NCBI GenBank assembly: GCA_009841335.1
Contig: VXLY01000042.1
Location: forward strand, 1-53,339
DNA: 53,339 nucleotides
Direction: 5' to 3'
DNA from: Rhodothermaceae bacterium
Lineage (GTDB): Bacteria > Bacteroidota > Rhodothermia > Rhodothermales > Bin80
Numbering within the stretch: position 1 is the stretch's first letter; each line of letters starts with the position of its first letter. Of this stretch, positions 27,215 through 36,673 are shown in pieces. A program made the position numbers and the translations under genes. The notes beneath the pieces are model-generated. The model saw only the letters and a list, made by a program, of their open reading frames with translations. It ran no database searches and had not been told where the DNA came from.

Positions 27215-30200
27215 CTACTTTTGTACGGGGTCTCCTCCCATCAGACGACTCACGCCGACGGTGAATAACTCCTCACCTATGCTGAATCGTTCGACACGCT
27301 CTCCCGTGGGAGACTGAACCGACTCCAACGTAACTGCCAATGTTTCGTTTCTTACATGCTCTGCAAATCGTTCTATCGCCCTGGACAAATCGTCAGTAGC
27401 ATTGTACTCGACATGTATCCGGTCTGTAACATTAAATTTTGCGGATTTTCTGAGGTTCTGGAGCCTGTTGATACTTTCACGCACCAACCCTTCATGCAGC
27501 AACTCCTCAGTGATCACCGTATCCATTGCAACGGTATATCCCCCCTCCTGACCCACTAGCCAACCTTGGATTCCCTCGGTCACAATCTCTATATCCCCCG
27601 GCTGTATGTCAAGTTCGAATCCATCTCCAGAGATCGTTAATGATTCTTCTGCTGCATATTTCTCGAGCTCCTCTGCCTCCAAAGCTAAAATTGCTTTTTT
27701 TACTTTGGGCATGTGACGTCCAGCTCTACGGCCCAACTGGCGAAAATTTGGACGCGCTTTCCGCCGTACAATGTTATTGGAGGCATCAACATATTCTATG
27801 GTTCTGGCATTCACCTCGTCCAGAATTATTGGCGCAACCGGAGTAACCATGTCTTCCGAACACTTGTTGTCCACGACCACCAATACTCGACCCACCGGTT
27901 GACGAATATTCAGCTTCGCCTGGTTGCGCAATCCCAATACGATTGACGAAACCACCTGGGCCAGCTTCATTCGCGTCTCCAATGAAGAATCTACCAGATT
28001 CTCATCCTTTTCAGGAAACATTGCCAGATGAACCGACTCGACTGCCCCCTCAATACTAATGATAAGCTGCCGATACAACCATTCACTGTAATGTGGAGCA
28101 ATCGGAGCCATGAGACGCGTGAGCGTCTCAAGACAGGTGAGTACTGTATGATACGCTGCCCATTTGTCGGTATCTGAATCAGAAGGGGATTTAGCTTTTG
28201 CACTCCAGAATCGTCTTCTAGACCTGCGGATATACCAATTGGACAGATCCTCTACAAAGTCTTCAACAGCGCGCGCTGCTCTCGTGGGATGATAATCTGT
28301 TAGTGCCCTGTCCACAAATCCAACTGTTGACTGTAGCCGACTCAATATCCACCGGTCCAGTTCTGGTCGTTCGAATATCGGAGGAGCTACTTCTGTACTC
28401 GTATAACCATCAATGTTGGCGTAAGTGGCAAAAAAACTGTAGACATTGGTCAGAGTGCCGAATAGTTTCCGCTCGACCTCCCTAACCCCATTGAGACTGA
28501 ACTTGAGATCCTCCCAGGGCGGTGAATTGCTCATCATATACCATCTTACCCGGTCTGCCCCATGCTCTTTTATCACTTCAAAAGGATCCGGTGCATTGCC
28601 CCGGGTCTTGGACATTTTCTCACCGTTGGCATCCAACAGCAACCCATTCACTACACAATTGCGGAATGAAACATTATCCATAACCAGGGCAGCTATAGCA
28701 TGTAGTGTATAAAACCAGCCTCTCGTCTGGTCTACACCCTCAGCAATGAAATCAGCAGGAAAACTTCTCTCGAACGCCGCTTTGTTTTCAAACGGGTAAT
28801 GCCATTGAGCGAATGGCATGGCCCCCGAATCAAACCACACATCAATGGTCTCAGGTACCCGACGCATCGTCCCTCCGTCTGAACCGATCCATGTGAGCTC
28901 ATCAACAAACGGTCGATGCAAGTCAATATCCTCATCCCTCGCCGGCAGTTGATCCCCGCACCGTTCACGTAGCTCCTGAATAGAACCTATCACCTCAATG
29001 ACATCTGGATCACGGTCAGATACCCATACAGGAAGTGGAGTACCCCAAAAACGCTGACGACTGAGCGCCCAATCTACATTGTTGGACAACCACTCTCCGA
29101 ATCGCCCCTGTCCAATAGACTTGGGTTGCCAGCTGATAGTCTCGTTGAGTTCCACCAACCGATCACGAATTGCCGTTGTGCGGATGAACCAACTTTCCAC
29201 CGGGTAACTCATAAGCGGAGTGCCCTTGCGCCAATCATGCGGATAGTTATGCACATAACTGTCGTGACGGTGGAGGAGCCCACGCCCTCGCAGATCCCGG
29301 ATGATATGTATATCGGCCTCCTTGAACCAAAGCCCGCCCACAAGAGGCATATCCGGAAGAAAATGCCCCCGTAAATCAATGGGGTTCAATACTGGAAATC
29401 CATGAAGTTTTCCGACTGCGTAGTCGTCTGCACCAAAAGCTGGAGCTATATGTACGATTCCCGTGCCATCTTCTGTTGACACAAAATCGGCCGCGACTAT
29501 CCGCCAAGCGTCTTGGCTCTGATCTTTGAAGAAATTGAAGAGCGGCTCGTATCGCTCCCCCACGAGTTCATCCCCGCTCAACGTTCCGGTTATCTCATAA
29601 TCATCGCGTAACATCTCAAGTCGAGCCCGGGCCAAGATGAACTCTGTCTCGGGAAGAGAAGTGCAGCGAACTGAGACATACTCTATGTCCGACCCAACTG
29701 CCAGAGCCGTATTAGAGATGAGCGTCCAAGGGGTCGTTGTCCAGGCAAGTAAGTACGTTCCCGGCCGGTCAAGCGATTTGAATCGGACAGTCACACTGGG
29801 ATCTTGAATCTCTTTATAGCCCAAGCTCACCTCATGTGAGCTCAAAATCGTGCCTGATCCGGGACTGTACCAGTGAATCTTGTGTCCTTTGTAGAGGAGC
29901 CCCTTCTCGAAAATTTTCTTGATCAACCACCATTCGGTTTCAATATATTTCGTTTCGAACGTCACGTAGGGATTATCCAGGTCCACCCAATAACCCATTT
30001 GACGTGTCAGTTCGTCCCACTCCTCCTTATAGATTAGTACACTCTCACGGCACTTCTGATTGAACTTTGCCAAACCGTAGCTCAGAACATCTTCGCGTCC
30101 ATCAAGATTGAGCGCTTTCTCGACTTCAATCTCAACCGGTAATCCATGCGTATCCCAACCCGCCTTACGCTCAACGAGGCATCCTTTCATTGTATGGTAC

Positions 30201-30412
30201 CTGCAGAACACATCCTTGATGGTCCGTGCCATCACATGGTGTATACCAGGATGTCCATTTGCAGTGGGTGGTCCTTCATAAAAGGTATACGTTGGTGCTC
30301 CCTTGCGCGCCTGGACACTTTTCTCGAAGATACGCGCAGACTTCCACCAATCACGGATCTGCCGCTCAATAACCTGGGCGTCAATACGCCGAATTTCCCC
30401 AAAACGCTGCAT
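27215..30412 (-). CDS. ileS: Isoleucyl-tRNA synthetase
   Basis: Class I synthetase charging tRNA-Ile, with CP1 editing of valyl-tRNA. From the ATG at 30412 it has 1065 residues. The HIGH-type motif reads HPGIHH in GPPTANGHPGIHHVMARTIKD (near residue 55). The editing domain contains AWTTTPWTLISNTALAV and GTGIVHIAPAFGADD. The second signature is KMSKT, at about residue 600, where KMSKS or KMSKR is usual. There is no C-terminal Cys4 zinc finger, and length and layout match the IleS2 (eukaryote-like) class. An upstream in-frame TTG (30433) is possible, but the ATG is preceded by AGGGG and is preferred. It heads the ileS-TraR/DksA-lspA operon. Confidence 0.96.
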   Translation of the reverse strand: MQRFGEIRRIDAQVIERQIRDWWKSARIFEKSVQARKGAPTYTFYEGPPTANGHPGIHHVMARTIKDVFCRYHTMKGCLVERKAGWDTHGLPVEIEVEKALNLDGREDVLSYGLAKFNQKCRESVLIYKEEWDELTRQMGYWVDLDNPYVTFETKYIETEWWLIKKIFEKGLLYKGHKIHWYSPGSGTILSSHEVSLGYKEIQDPSVTVRFKSLDRPGTYLLAWTTTPWTLISNTALAVGSDIEYVSVRCTSLPETEFILARARLEMLRDDYEITGTLSGDELVGERYEPLFNFFKDQSQDAWRIVAADFVSTEDGTGIVHIAPAFGADDYAVGKLHGFPVLNPIDLRGHFLPDMPLVGGLWFKEADIHIIRDLRGRGLLHRHDSYVHNYPHDWRKGTPLMSYPVESWFIRTTAIRDRLVELNETISWQPKSIGQGRFGEWLSNNVDWALSRQRFWGTPLPVWVSDRDPDVIEVIGSIQELRERCGDQLPARDEDIDLHRPFVDELTWIGSDGGTMRRVPETIDVWFDSGAMPFAQWHYPFENKAAFERSFPADFIAEGVDQTRGWFYTLHAIAALVMDNVSFRNCVVNGLLLDANGEKMSKTRGNAPDPFEVIKEHGADRVRWYMMSNSPPWEDLKFSLNGVREVERKLFGTLTNVYSFFATYANIDGYTSTEVAPPIFERPELDRWILSRLQSTVGFVDRALTDYHPTRAARAVEDFVEDLSNWYIRRSRRRFWSAKAKSPSDSDTDKWAAYHTVLTCLETLTRLMAPIAPHYSEWLYRQLIISIEGAVESVHLAMFPEKDENLVDSSLETRMKLAQVVSSIVLGLRNQAKLNIRQPVGRVLVVVDNKCSEDMVTPVAPIILDEVNARTIEYVDASNNIVRRKARPNFRQLGRRAGRHMPKVKKAILALEAEELEKYAAEESLTISGDGFELDIQPGDIEIVTEGIQGWLVGQEGGYTVAMDTVITEELLHEGLVRESINRLQNLRKSAKFNVTDRIHVEYNATDDLSRAIERFAEHVRNETLAVTLESVQSPTGERVERFSIGEELFTVGVSRLMGGDPVQK

Positions 30413-30671
30413 GCCCCTAGAGCTTAAAAGCAAGCACGCTGAACGAATCTTTGACGTTCTTGTTCGACCGCCGGACTGCGTGCCTGCCCTATTCCAGACC
30501 GCCTTTTTGTTGGATGCCTGCGATGGAAATCACTGGCGCCAGAGAGTTGCGCCAGCAGTTGCTCTATCTGCACTTGTTTGATTTTTTGCAGCAATGGAGC
30601 AATTACTGCCTCCCGCGAATCCTGAGAGTGCGAGCGGTGCGTGACTGAGAGATACGGTTAATCCTTCCTAC

Positions 30672-31532
30672 TTACCGCGACTGATCTTCATCGAGAGACA
30701 CAACTACTTCTGACATGATTGTGGTAAGCTTTGGCTCTGCGATTCCTGCAGCTTCCAATACTTCTTCAAGCGTAACGGGCTGAAGCGTATCCGGGAAGCA
30801 TTCGTCAGTAATGACACCAATGGCCATCACGCGCAAATCCATGTGTCTTGCAACGGTCACTTCCGGCGTTGTAGACATACCTACCACATCCGCACCTATC
30901 GCACGCAAAAACCTGTATTCCGCCTTTGTTTCCAGGTTGGGACCTAATACAGACACATATACCCCCTCATGCAGCTTGATGGCGTGCTCATCCGCAATCT
31001 GCTTCGCACGAGCCCGCAGCGCTACATCGTATGGTTCACTCATATCTGGGAATCGTGGTCCCCACGCATCCACATTTGGTCCAACAAGCGGATTGACTCC
31101 CTGCAAATTGATGTGATCCGAAAGTAGCATCAGATCGCCGCGGCGATATGCTGGATTCATACCACCACAAGCAGTGGTTATAAGCAGGCATTCAATGCCT
31201 AAGCCTGCCACCACACGGATGGGGAAAGTGGCCTCTCTGGCACTGTACCCTTCGTACACATGCATCCGTCCCTGCATACAAATAACAGAAACCCCCTCCA
31301 GGGTGCCGATAAGCAGACGACCTTGGTGAGACTCGACCGTAGAGACCGGAAAATGCGGAATCGAATCATACGATATGGTATGCTGAACGTCAATTCTTTC
31401 AGCCAATTTGCCCAGACCAGTACCCAGTATCAAGCCAATCTTGAACTTAGAGTCCGTGACCGCGCGCACAGCAGCTATTGCGGCATCTACCCGGGCTACC
31501 TGTGTTTCTGAATCTGGAATATTTGCCTCCAT
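30672..31532 (-). CDS. punA: Purine nucleoside phosphorylase (trimeric, PNP/MTAP type)
   Basis: A 286-residue enzyme for phosphorolysis of inosine and guanosine in purine salvage. Motifs: phosphate-binding ILGTGLGKLAERI (36-48), VESHQGRLLIG, MQGRMHVYEGYS, the long signature TTACGGMNPAYRRGDLMLLSDHINLQG, then LGPNLETKAEYRFLRAIGADVVGMSTTPEV. The late Glu/Asn region (TDECFP) that fixes 6-oxopurine preference is only partly readable by eye. It lies 24 bp after yggS on the same strand and is the last gene before the 260-bp gap ahead of ileS. Confidence 0.95.
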   Translation of the reverse strand: MEANIPDSETQVARVDAAIAAVRAVTDSKFKIGLILGTGLGKLAERIDVQHTISYDSIPHFPVSTVESHQGRLLIGTLEGVSVICMQGRMHVYEGYSAREATFPIRVVAGLGIECLLITTACGGMNPAYRRGDLMLLSDHINLQGVNPLVGPNVDAWGPRFPDMSEPYDVALRARAKQIADEHAIKLHEGVYVSVLGPNLETKAEYRFLRAIGADVVGMSTTPEVTVARHMDLRVMAIGVITDECFPDTLQPVTLEEVLEAAGIAEPKLTTIMSEVVVSLDEDQSR

Positions 31533-31556
31533 CTAATCCAATGAATTGAATACTAA

Positions 31557-32222
31557 CTATCGCCGGGGGCCGAACAGCGCAGAACCAACCCGCACATGTG
31601 TAGCCCCTTCCTCTATTGCGATTTCAAAATCTCCACTCATACCCATCGACAGGTACTGACAGCCCAAATGTACATATCTAGACCGTATACTCCGCAGCAG
31701 ACGAAATTCCTCTCGTACCCTGCGTACATTCGGGGAAGCCAAAGTCATCAATCCAATCAGTCGCAAATGTTCGAGATCGCGCAACTGCGCCATGAAGTCG
31801 TCAACCAATGGCGGGCGCAGACCGAACTTGGAATCCTCTCCTGATACATTTACCTGCACGAAACAGGGCAGTACGCGTTCCGCCAGTTCGGAGTGACGGT
31901 TTAGTGCATTGGCCAGGCGCAAACTGTCCAGTGCATGAAACTCCCGTGCATGCGCCACAACCTGACGTGCCTTGTTGCGCTGCAGGTGCCCAATCATGTG
32001 CCAGTTGGCTGTTGGAAAAAGCGGTGCCTTGGCAATCAGTTCCTGTACTTTGTTTTCTCCAAAATCCGTCAGCCCAGCCTCCAATGCTGCTTCTACAATT
32101 TCAGGAGGCCAGGTCTTGGTAACAGCAATGAGCGTTATCTCTCCAACATCGCGCCCGGCGTGATGACAGGCCCTGGCAATACGTTCTTGAACCTGACTGT
32201 GCCTTTCGGATATCTGATGCAT
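31557..32222 (-). CDS. yggS: PLP-binding protein of the YggS/PLPBP family
   Basis: A 221-residue single-domain protein with the alanine-racemase N-terminal TIM barrel; it maintains pyridoxal-phosphate homeostasis. The PLP lysine is K36 in LIAVTKTWP. Other blocks are DFGENKVQELIAK, WHMIGHLQRNKARQV, VQVNVSGEDSKFGL and LSMGMSGDFEIAIEEGATHVRVGSALFG. The frame can be extended to a TTG at 32243 directly abutting the permease stop; I chose the ATG at 32222, which places the lysine where it is in E. coli YggS. It sits between the ABC exporter genes and PNP. Confidence 0.94.
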   Translation of the reverse strand: MHQISERHSQVQERIARACHHAGRDVGEITLIAVTKTWPPEIVEAALEAGLTDFGENKVQELIAKAPLFPTANWHMIGHLQRNKARQVVAHAREFHALDSLRLANALNRHSELAERVLPCFVQVNVSGEDSKFGLRPPLVDDFMAQLRDLEHLRLIGLMTLASPNVRRVREEFRLLRSIRSRYVHLGCQYLSMGMSGDFEIAIEEGATHVRVGSALFGPRR

Positions 32223-32243
32223 ATTGCCAACCTTGACTGCCAA

Positions 32244-34841
32244 TCAACCTTCTGCACGCAATACGGAGAGCGTCGGTTGCTCATAAATGCTCCTACTGCT
32301 CAAGAAACCAACCGTTACGGTCAAAGCAATGACCACAGTAGTAACCAACAAAATAGACTGACCTGAAATACGCAATGGGATATCAAATGCTGTCACAGAC
32401 AGAACCCATCCGGCTGCCAAAGACAATATGAGACCGGTGGCACTTGACAGAAGGCCCAGTACAGAGTACTCCGTGAGTGCAATGATTAACAATTGCCTTC
32501 TGCTGCCCCCCAGAGTCTTGAGTAGTACACTCTCTTCAATTCGTTGCAGACGTCCAATCAAAAGCGCACCTATCAACACCAATATTCCGGCAGCAAAACA
32601 AAAATAAGCCATAAACTGAATTGCAAAACCAATTCGATCAAGCACTTCCCGAATAATCCTCACGATAGTCTCCAAACTAAGCGCAGTGACACTAGGAAAA
32701 GAGGCTGCTACGGCAACCTGCAACGAGTCAGGTGTCGTACCTTCCCCCCTGCGACTTGAGATTATGTGTGTTTGCGGTGCTTCTTCCAAAACGTTGGTTG
32801 GAAAAACAACAAAAAAATTCGACCGCATCTGCTCCCAATCCACCTCTCGGAAACTGGCAACCCTGGTGGGCACCTGCATTCCCTGGACATCAAAGATAAG
32901 CGTATCTCCAATCTCTGCCAGTAATTCGTTACGCGCAAAATCTTCTTCTATTGAGATCTGGACAAAAGCTGAATCTGGATTATGTACTCCCGTAAACGTA
33001 CCGCTGACAAGTTCCTCGGCGTCCGTGAGCTGTGCGCGATATGTAGACCTGTACTCACGAACTAGCGGCCACGTTATATCACGGCTGGAGTCCTGCACAA
33101 TTTCTTCCACGGTCCGATCACCAACCGTATGCAGGCGCATGTTCACTATCGGAGAACTGTCAACAATTGACCAGCTATGCTCCTCAATCAACTCGGTGAC
33201 TCCCGCTAACTGGTCTTCCTGGATATCAAAGAATATCATATCTGGCCGACCTTCACCGCCGACCCTATCAATCTGACCGGTAATTATGCTTTCGCTGATA
33301 AGCAAAACCATGACAATAAATGTGCCCAGACCTAATGCGATCATCACCAAAACAGTTTGATTGCCCGGTCGATGCAGGTTGGCTAGTCCCTGACGAAGTG
33401 GATAGAACGGTATACGGTTTGTAATACTTTTTGCGAGCAGCATTAACAGTTTAGCAACCAATAAAAGTGCACCCAGAGCAACTGTAATCGCCAATGTATA
33501 ATAGGCACTGGCCACCCAGCTACCAGACTGCAATGCAGCCATTACAATTAAGCCACCCACGATCGCCAAATACGCAAGGAATCGTATGCGCGCGGGAGTG
33601 AGCGGCTCAATACTGGAACGAAGTGCTCGAAGGGGTGAAACACCGCGTACATCCAGGAGAGGAAGAATTGCGAAAATCAATGTCACCGTCAGCCCCACAC
33701 CGAATCCCATCGCCATACTTGACCAGGATATCCGAAATGCAATCTCAAACGGCAGGAAGGAACTCAGTGCATACGGAATCAGCATTTGTGAAAGTGCGCC
33801 GCCAATGCATCCAAGCACACCGGCAATGCACCCGAGCATAAATGCCTGGACGAAATAAACAGCAAAAACTCCTCCACTGCCCGCGCCCAAGCATTGCAGC
33901 ACCGCAATGTTGTTAAAACAGCGTCGAACATGCGCCCTGATTGCTCCTCCCACACCGAGTCCTCCAAGTATCAGCGCGCCAAACCCTGCCAAACCCAGGA
34001 ATTTGCTGAAAAAATCCAGTGCCTCTTCCCAGTTCTCCCGCTCCTCTGCCGCTGTATCGATATTTACTACAAACTCGGAAGAAGAACTGCTTACGGAAGC
34101 ACGCACGTCCTTGGAATCATCATAAGGGATTTCAATGATGATCTTATTTGCTTCAGCCATGGCTTGCTCCAAGGAATCACGTATCTCTTCGGAATCCTCG
34201 TCAGGGGCAAGCTTTACATAGACTTCATAGTTTGCCATTGCCCCAATCCCGACCAACGAAGTGTCCAGCGATTCCAGTGGAACATAAATTGAGGGCATGA
34301 CGATCATGCTGATTTCGGACTCGCCCGGTGCACCCACAAGCGAACCAGTTATAGCATACTTGTGTCTGCCTACCTGGACGGTGTCTCCTACCGCAATCCC
34401 CAACATTCGCATCAGCCCCTGATCAACCAGGGCACCCGACCCATTTCGGAACTGACTGGCTGCCTCTACTGGATCAGTCTTGAGTGACCCGTAAAACGGA
34501 TACTTCCCTTCAGCAGCGTGTATGCCTGACAAACGCGCCTGGCCCTGCGCCGGAAAATAGGCTACTGACAGTATCGAGATTCGCTCTGCCTGTTCAATGC
34601 CTATTGTGTCAATGGCTGCCTTGGTGACATCAGAAAACGGCCGACTGAGTGAGAACCGCATATCTGCGCCAAGAAGCGCTCGTGCCTGTTCATCTACACT
34701 GTACTGCAGGCTATCTGATGTGGAGGACAGGGCCACCAGAAGCGCAACACCGACCACCATTGAGGACAGGAATACCAATAGCCGACGACGACTGCCCCGA
34801 CTTTCCCTCCAGGCCATTCGCAAAGTCCAAGTACCGATCAT
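32244..34841 (-). CDS. ABC transporter permease, FtsX/MacB type (YbbP-like)
   Basis: An 865-residue inner-membrane permease. After TM1 (about 22-42) comes a MacB-type periplasmic domain (45-285), then a first FtsX three-TM block (about 290-400). Two extra TM segments follow (about 425-445 and 450-475), then a TM near 500, a second large periplasmic domain (520-740) and a terminal FtsX block (about 750-860). This ten-TM duplicated plan is that of YbbP-like exporters, not MacB or LolCE. Its ATG overlaps the ATPase stop (ATGA). Substrate unknown; such systems are thought to handle lipids or hydrophobic compounds. Confidence 0.92.
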   Translation of the reverse strand: MIGTWTLRMAWRESRGSRRRLLVFLSSMVVGVALLVALSSTSDSLQYSVDEQARALLGADMRFSLSRPFSDVTKAAIDTIGIEQAERISILSVAYFPAQGQARLSGIHAAEGKYPFYGSLKTDPVEAASQFRNGSGALVDQGLMRMLGIAVGDTVQVGRHKYAITGSLVGAPGESEISMIVMPSIYVPLESLDTSLVGIGAMANYEVYVKLAPDEDSEEIRDSLEQAMAEANKIIIEIPYDDSKDVRASVSSSSSEFVVNIDTAAEERENWEEALDFFSKFLGLAGFGALILGGLGVGGAIRAHVRRCFNNIAVLQCLGAGSGGVFAVYFVQAFMLGCIAGVLGCIGGALSQMLIPYALSSFLPFEIAFRISWSSMAMGFGVGLTVTLIFAILPLLDVRGVSPLRALRSSIEPLTPARIRFLAYLAIVGGLIVMAALQSGSWVASAYYTLAITVALGALLLVAKLLMLLAKSITNRIPFYPLRQGLANLHRPGNQTVLVMIALGLGTFIVMVLLISESIITGQIDRVGGEGRPDMIFFDIQEDQLAGVTELIEEHSWSIVDSSPIVNMRLHTVGDRTVEEIVQDSSRDITWPLVREYRSTYRAQLTDAEELVSGTFTGVHNPDSAFVQISIEEDFARNELLAEIGDTLIFDVQGMQVPTRVASFREVDWEQMRSNFFVVFPTNVLEEAPQTHIISSRRGEGTTPDSLQVAVAASFPSVTALSLETIVRIIREVLDRIGFAIQFMAYFCFAAGILVLIGALLIGRLQRIEESVLLKTLGGSRRQLLIIALTEYSVLGLLSSATGLILSLAAGWVLSVTAFDIPLRISGQSILLVTTVVIALTVTVGFLSSRSIYEQPTLSVLRAEG

Positions 34842-35533
34842 GTCAAAACAGGTACTTCAACCTCACCGTTATAGTCCCGAACAATCCGACCTGCCTCAAG
34901 CTCCAAGATCCGATGGCACAAATGCGCTAATCTTAGATCGTGTGTTACAACAACCAATGCTGTCCCGGCCGTACGATTCAAATCAAGCAGCAGTTCTTCG
35001 ATCCTTATACCTGTAGTTGTATCAAGATTGCCCGTAGGTTCGTCAGCAAAGAGGATAGCTGGACGGTTAATGAATGCCCGGGCGAGTCCGACACGCTGTT
35101 GCTCTCCTCCGCTCATTTGCACGGGATAGTGATGCTCGCGTCCTTTTAACCCAACCTCATGGAGCAATTCCTGAGCACGCTTGCGGACGCTGCCCTGACC
35201 ACTGAGTTCCAGGGGAACCATGACATTCTGCAGCGCAGTTAGCGTCGGGATCAACCTGAACGTCTGAAAAACGAATCCGACCGCATTACGTCTAATTTCT
35301 GCACGCTCATCCTCGGAACATCGGCTTAAATCTTGCCCCGCAAGCTTTACGGTGCCCGAAGAAGGCGAATCCAGGCCTGCACACAATCCAAGTAATGTTG
35401 TCTTTCCACTGCCGGACGGCCCTACCACTGCACATGTATCTCCTGCATCAATGGCAAAGGTGACATTATCTAAGACCGTCAACAACCGGGACCCACTTTG
35501 ATACGTCTTGGTAAGCCCTGTAATTTCGAGCAT
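34838..35533 (-). CDS. ybbA: ABC transporter ATP-binding protein (YbbA/LolD-like)
   Basis: A 231-residue ATPase of the MacB/LolD subfamily. Walker A is GPSGSGKTT (38-46), the Q-loop lies in GFVFQTFRLIPTLTALQNV, the signature is MSGGEQQRVGLARAF (Met in place of the usual Leu), and Walker B is AILFADEPTGNLD, followed by VVVTHDLRLA with the switch His. It drives the permease encoded immediately downstream. It is divergent from the arylesterase, with 9 bp between start codons, which reproduces the tesA/ybbA-ybbP order of Proteobacteria. Confidence 0.95.
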   Translation of the reverse strand: MLEITGLTKTYQSGSRLLTVLDNVTFAIDAGDTCAVVGPSGSGKTTLLGLCAGLDSPSSGTVKLAGQDLSRCSEDERAEIRRNAVGFVFQTFRLIPTLTALQNVMVPLELSGQGSVRKRAQELLHEVGLKGREHHYPVQMSGGEQQRVGLARAFINRPAILFADEPTGNLDTTTGIRIEELLLDLNRTAGTALVVVTHDLRLAHLCHRILELEAGRIVRDYNGEVEVPVLT

Positions 35534-35542
35534 TATAACCCC

Positions 35543-36211
35543 ATGGTCGTGACTGACTTTTTCCCAACCCGGCTCCTATACACGGCTTGCCTACTCTGTG
35601 TTCTGTCGTATGTACGAGTGGCAGTCGCACAGGATTCAGTCAGCCCTGTACGTGTGGTCTTTTTGGGTAACAGTCTTACTTCAGGCTACGGACTGTCCAT
35701 AAAGGAAGCCTACCCTGCGCTCTTGCAGACACGAGTAGATTCGCTGGGGTGGCCCGTGGTCATGGTAAACGCCGGCGTGAGCGGTGATACTTCTTCGGGA
35801 GGTCTCCGAAGACTGGGCTGGCAGCTGCGTATGCCACCCGATGTTCTGATTGTTGCTTTGGGGGGAAATGACGGTCTCCGGGGAATTTTACCTGCACTTA
35901 CAAAATCCAACCTGATACAAATCGTCAACCAGACCAAGGCAGCGAATTCCGAAGCCACCATCATTGTAGCGGGAATGCAGATGCCCCCGAACCTAGGGGC
36001 ACAATTCCAGGAAGAATTCAGAGCAGTCTTTCCGGCAGTGGCAGAAGAGACCGGTGCCGCACTTATCCCCTTCCTGCTGGAAGGGATTGGGGGCATTGCC
36101 AAGCTCAATCAACCAGACGGAATTCACCCCACTGCTGCCGGACAACGAATACTCGCTGATAATGTCTGGGAGATTTTGGCACCCGTCCTGCAGTCACACA
36201 TCGAGCGCTAA
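35543..36211 (+). CDS. tesA: Periplasmic SGNH-family arylesterase / TesA-like thioesterase
   Basis: A 222-residue exported lipase/esterase of the SGNH hydrolase fold. The signal peptide is LLYTACLLCVLSYVRVAVAQ. Block I is VVFLGNSLTSGYGL with nucleophile Ser44 (GNS in place of GDS), block II includes NAGVSGDTSSGGLRRL, block III is ALGGNDGLRG, and block V is DGIHPTAAGQR with the Asp/His of the triad. TesA-like enzymes hydrolyse acyl-CoA, aryl esters and lysophospholipids. The ATG at 35543 gives the signal peptide; a longer frame from 35498 would overlap the ybbA start. Divergent neighbours ybbA-ybbP match the E. coli arrangement. Confidence 0.93.
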   Translation: MVVTDFFPTRLLYTACLLCVLSYVRVAVAQDSVSPVRVVFLGNSLTSGYGLSIKEAYPALLQTRVDSLGWPVVMVNAGVSGDTSSGGLRRLGWQLRMPPDVLIVALGGNDGLRGILPALTKSNLIQIVNQTKAANSEATIIVAGMQMPPNLGAQFQEEFRAVFPAVAEETGAALIPFLLEGIGGIAKLNQPDGIHPTAAGQRILADNVWEILAPVLQSHIER

Positions 36212-36346
36212 CGGCTGATTTTGCGCACCGTTGTCATTGTAGTGGACTTTTTCGCGAGGATCCCGCGCCTTTTGGTATCTAAGCTTCTGTAGCGAGGAGC
36301 TATTCTCTGACCAGTACACCGAATTAACGCAGTCACACAAACGAAT

Positions 36347-36673
36347 TTACTTGCTACCAGGAATCCAGAGGTGGCGTGAGAGATTCACACAACCATCTTC
36401 GTCAAACGTTACCCCCTCCCTCCGAAGCAGGTGTTCCATAATTTCAACCCCTCCAAACTGCTTCGCTCCCGTCAACGCACCATAACGGTTCACAACCCGG
36501 TGACATGGCAAGTGCGACCCCTTCGCTGCCTTGAGCGCCCACCCAACTGTGCGCGCTGCACTCCTGCTTCCCAAGTATTCGGCAATATGCCCATACGTGG
36601 TCACCTTTGAAACTGGAATGATGGCAACCGTATCCCAGACCTGCTGAAAAAAATCCACTCGACTTATAATCAT
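36347..36673 (-). CDS. MGMT-fold protein retaining the active-site Cys (ATL-like)
   Basis: A 108-residue protein consisting only of the O6-alkylguanine-DNA alkyltransferase DNA-binding domain: FFQQVWDTVAIIPVSKVTTYGHIAEYLG, SARTVGWALKAA, then LPCHRVVNRYGALTG. Stand-alone domains of this length are normally alkyltransferase-like (ATL) proteins in which Cys is replaced by Trp or Ala; here the Cys of PCHRV is kept (C57). It could therefore be a minimal active methyltransferase or a damage-sensing ATL. The ATG shares one base with the GWxTD stop (TGATG), so it is the last cistron of the long minus-strand operon. Confidence 0.88.
   Translation of the reverse strand: MIISRVDFFQQVWDTVAIIPVSKVTTYGHIAEYLGSRSAARTVGWALKAAKGSHLPCHRVVNRYGALTGAKQFGGVEIMEHLLRREGVTFDEDGCVNLSRHLWIPGSK

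Noticed and set aside
30533-30553. TGGCGC/GCGCCA inverted repeat upstream of ileS, considered as a terminator or T-box
   Set aside because: Short stem, no T run, no T-box sequence, and T-boxes are not expected in this lineage.
32686-33276. Plus-strand 196-codon frame opposite the ABC permease
   Set aside because: Antisense shadow of a clear FtsX-type permease; Ser-rich with no motif.
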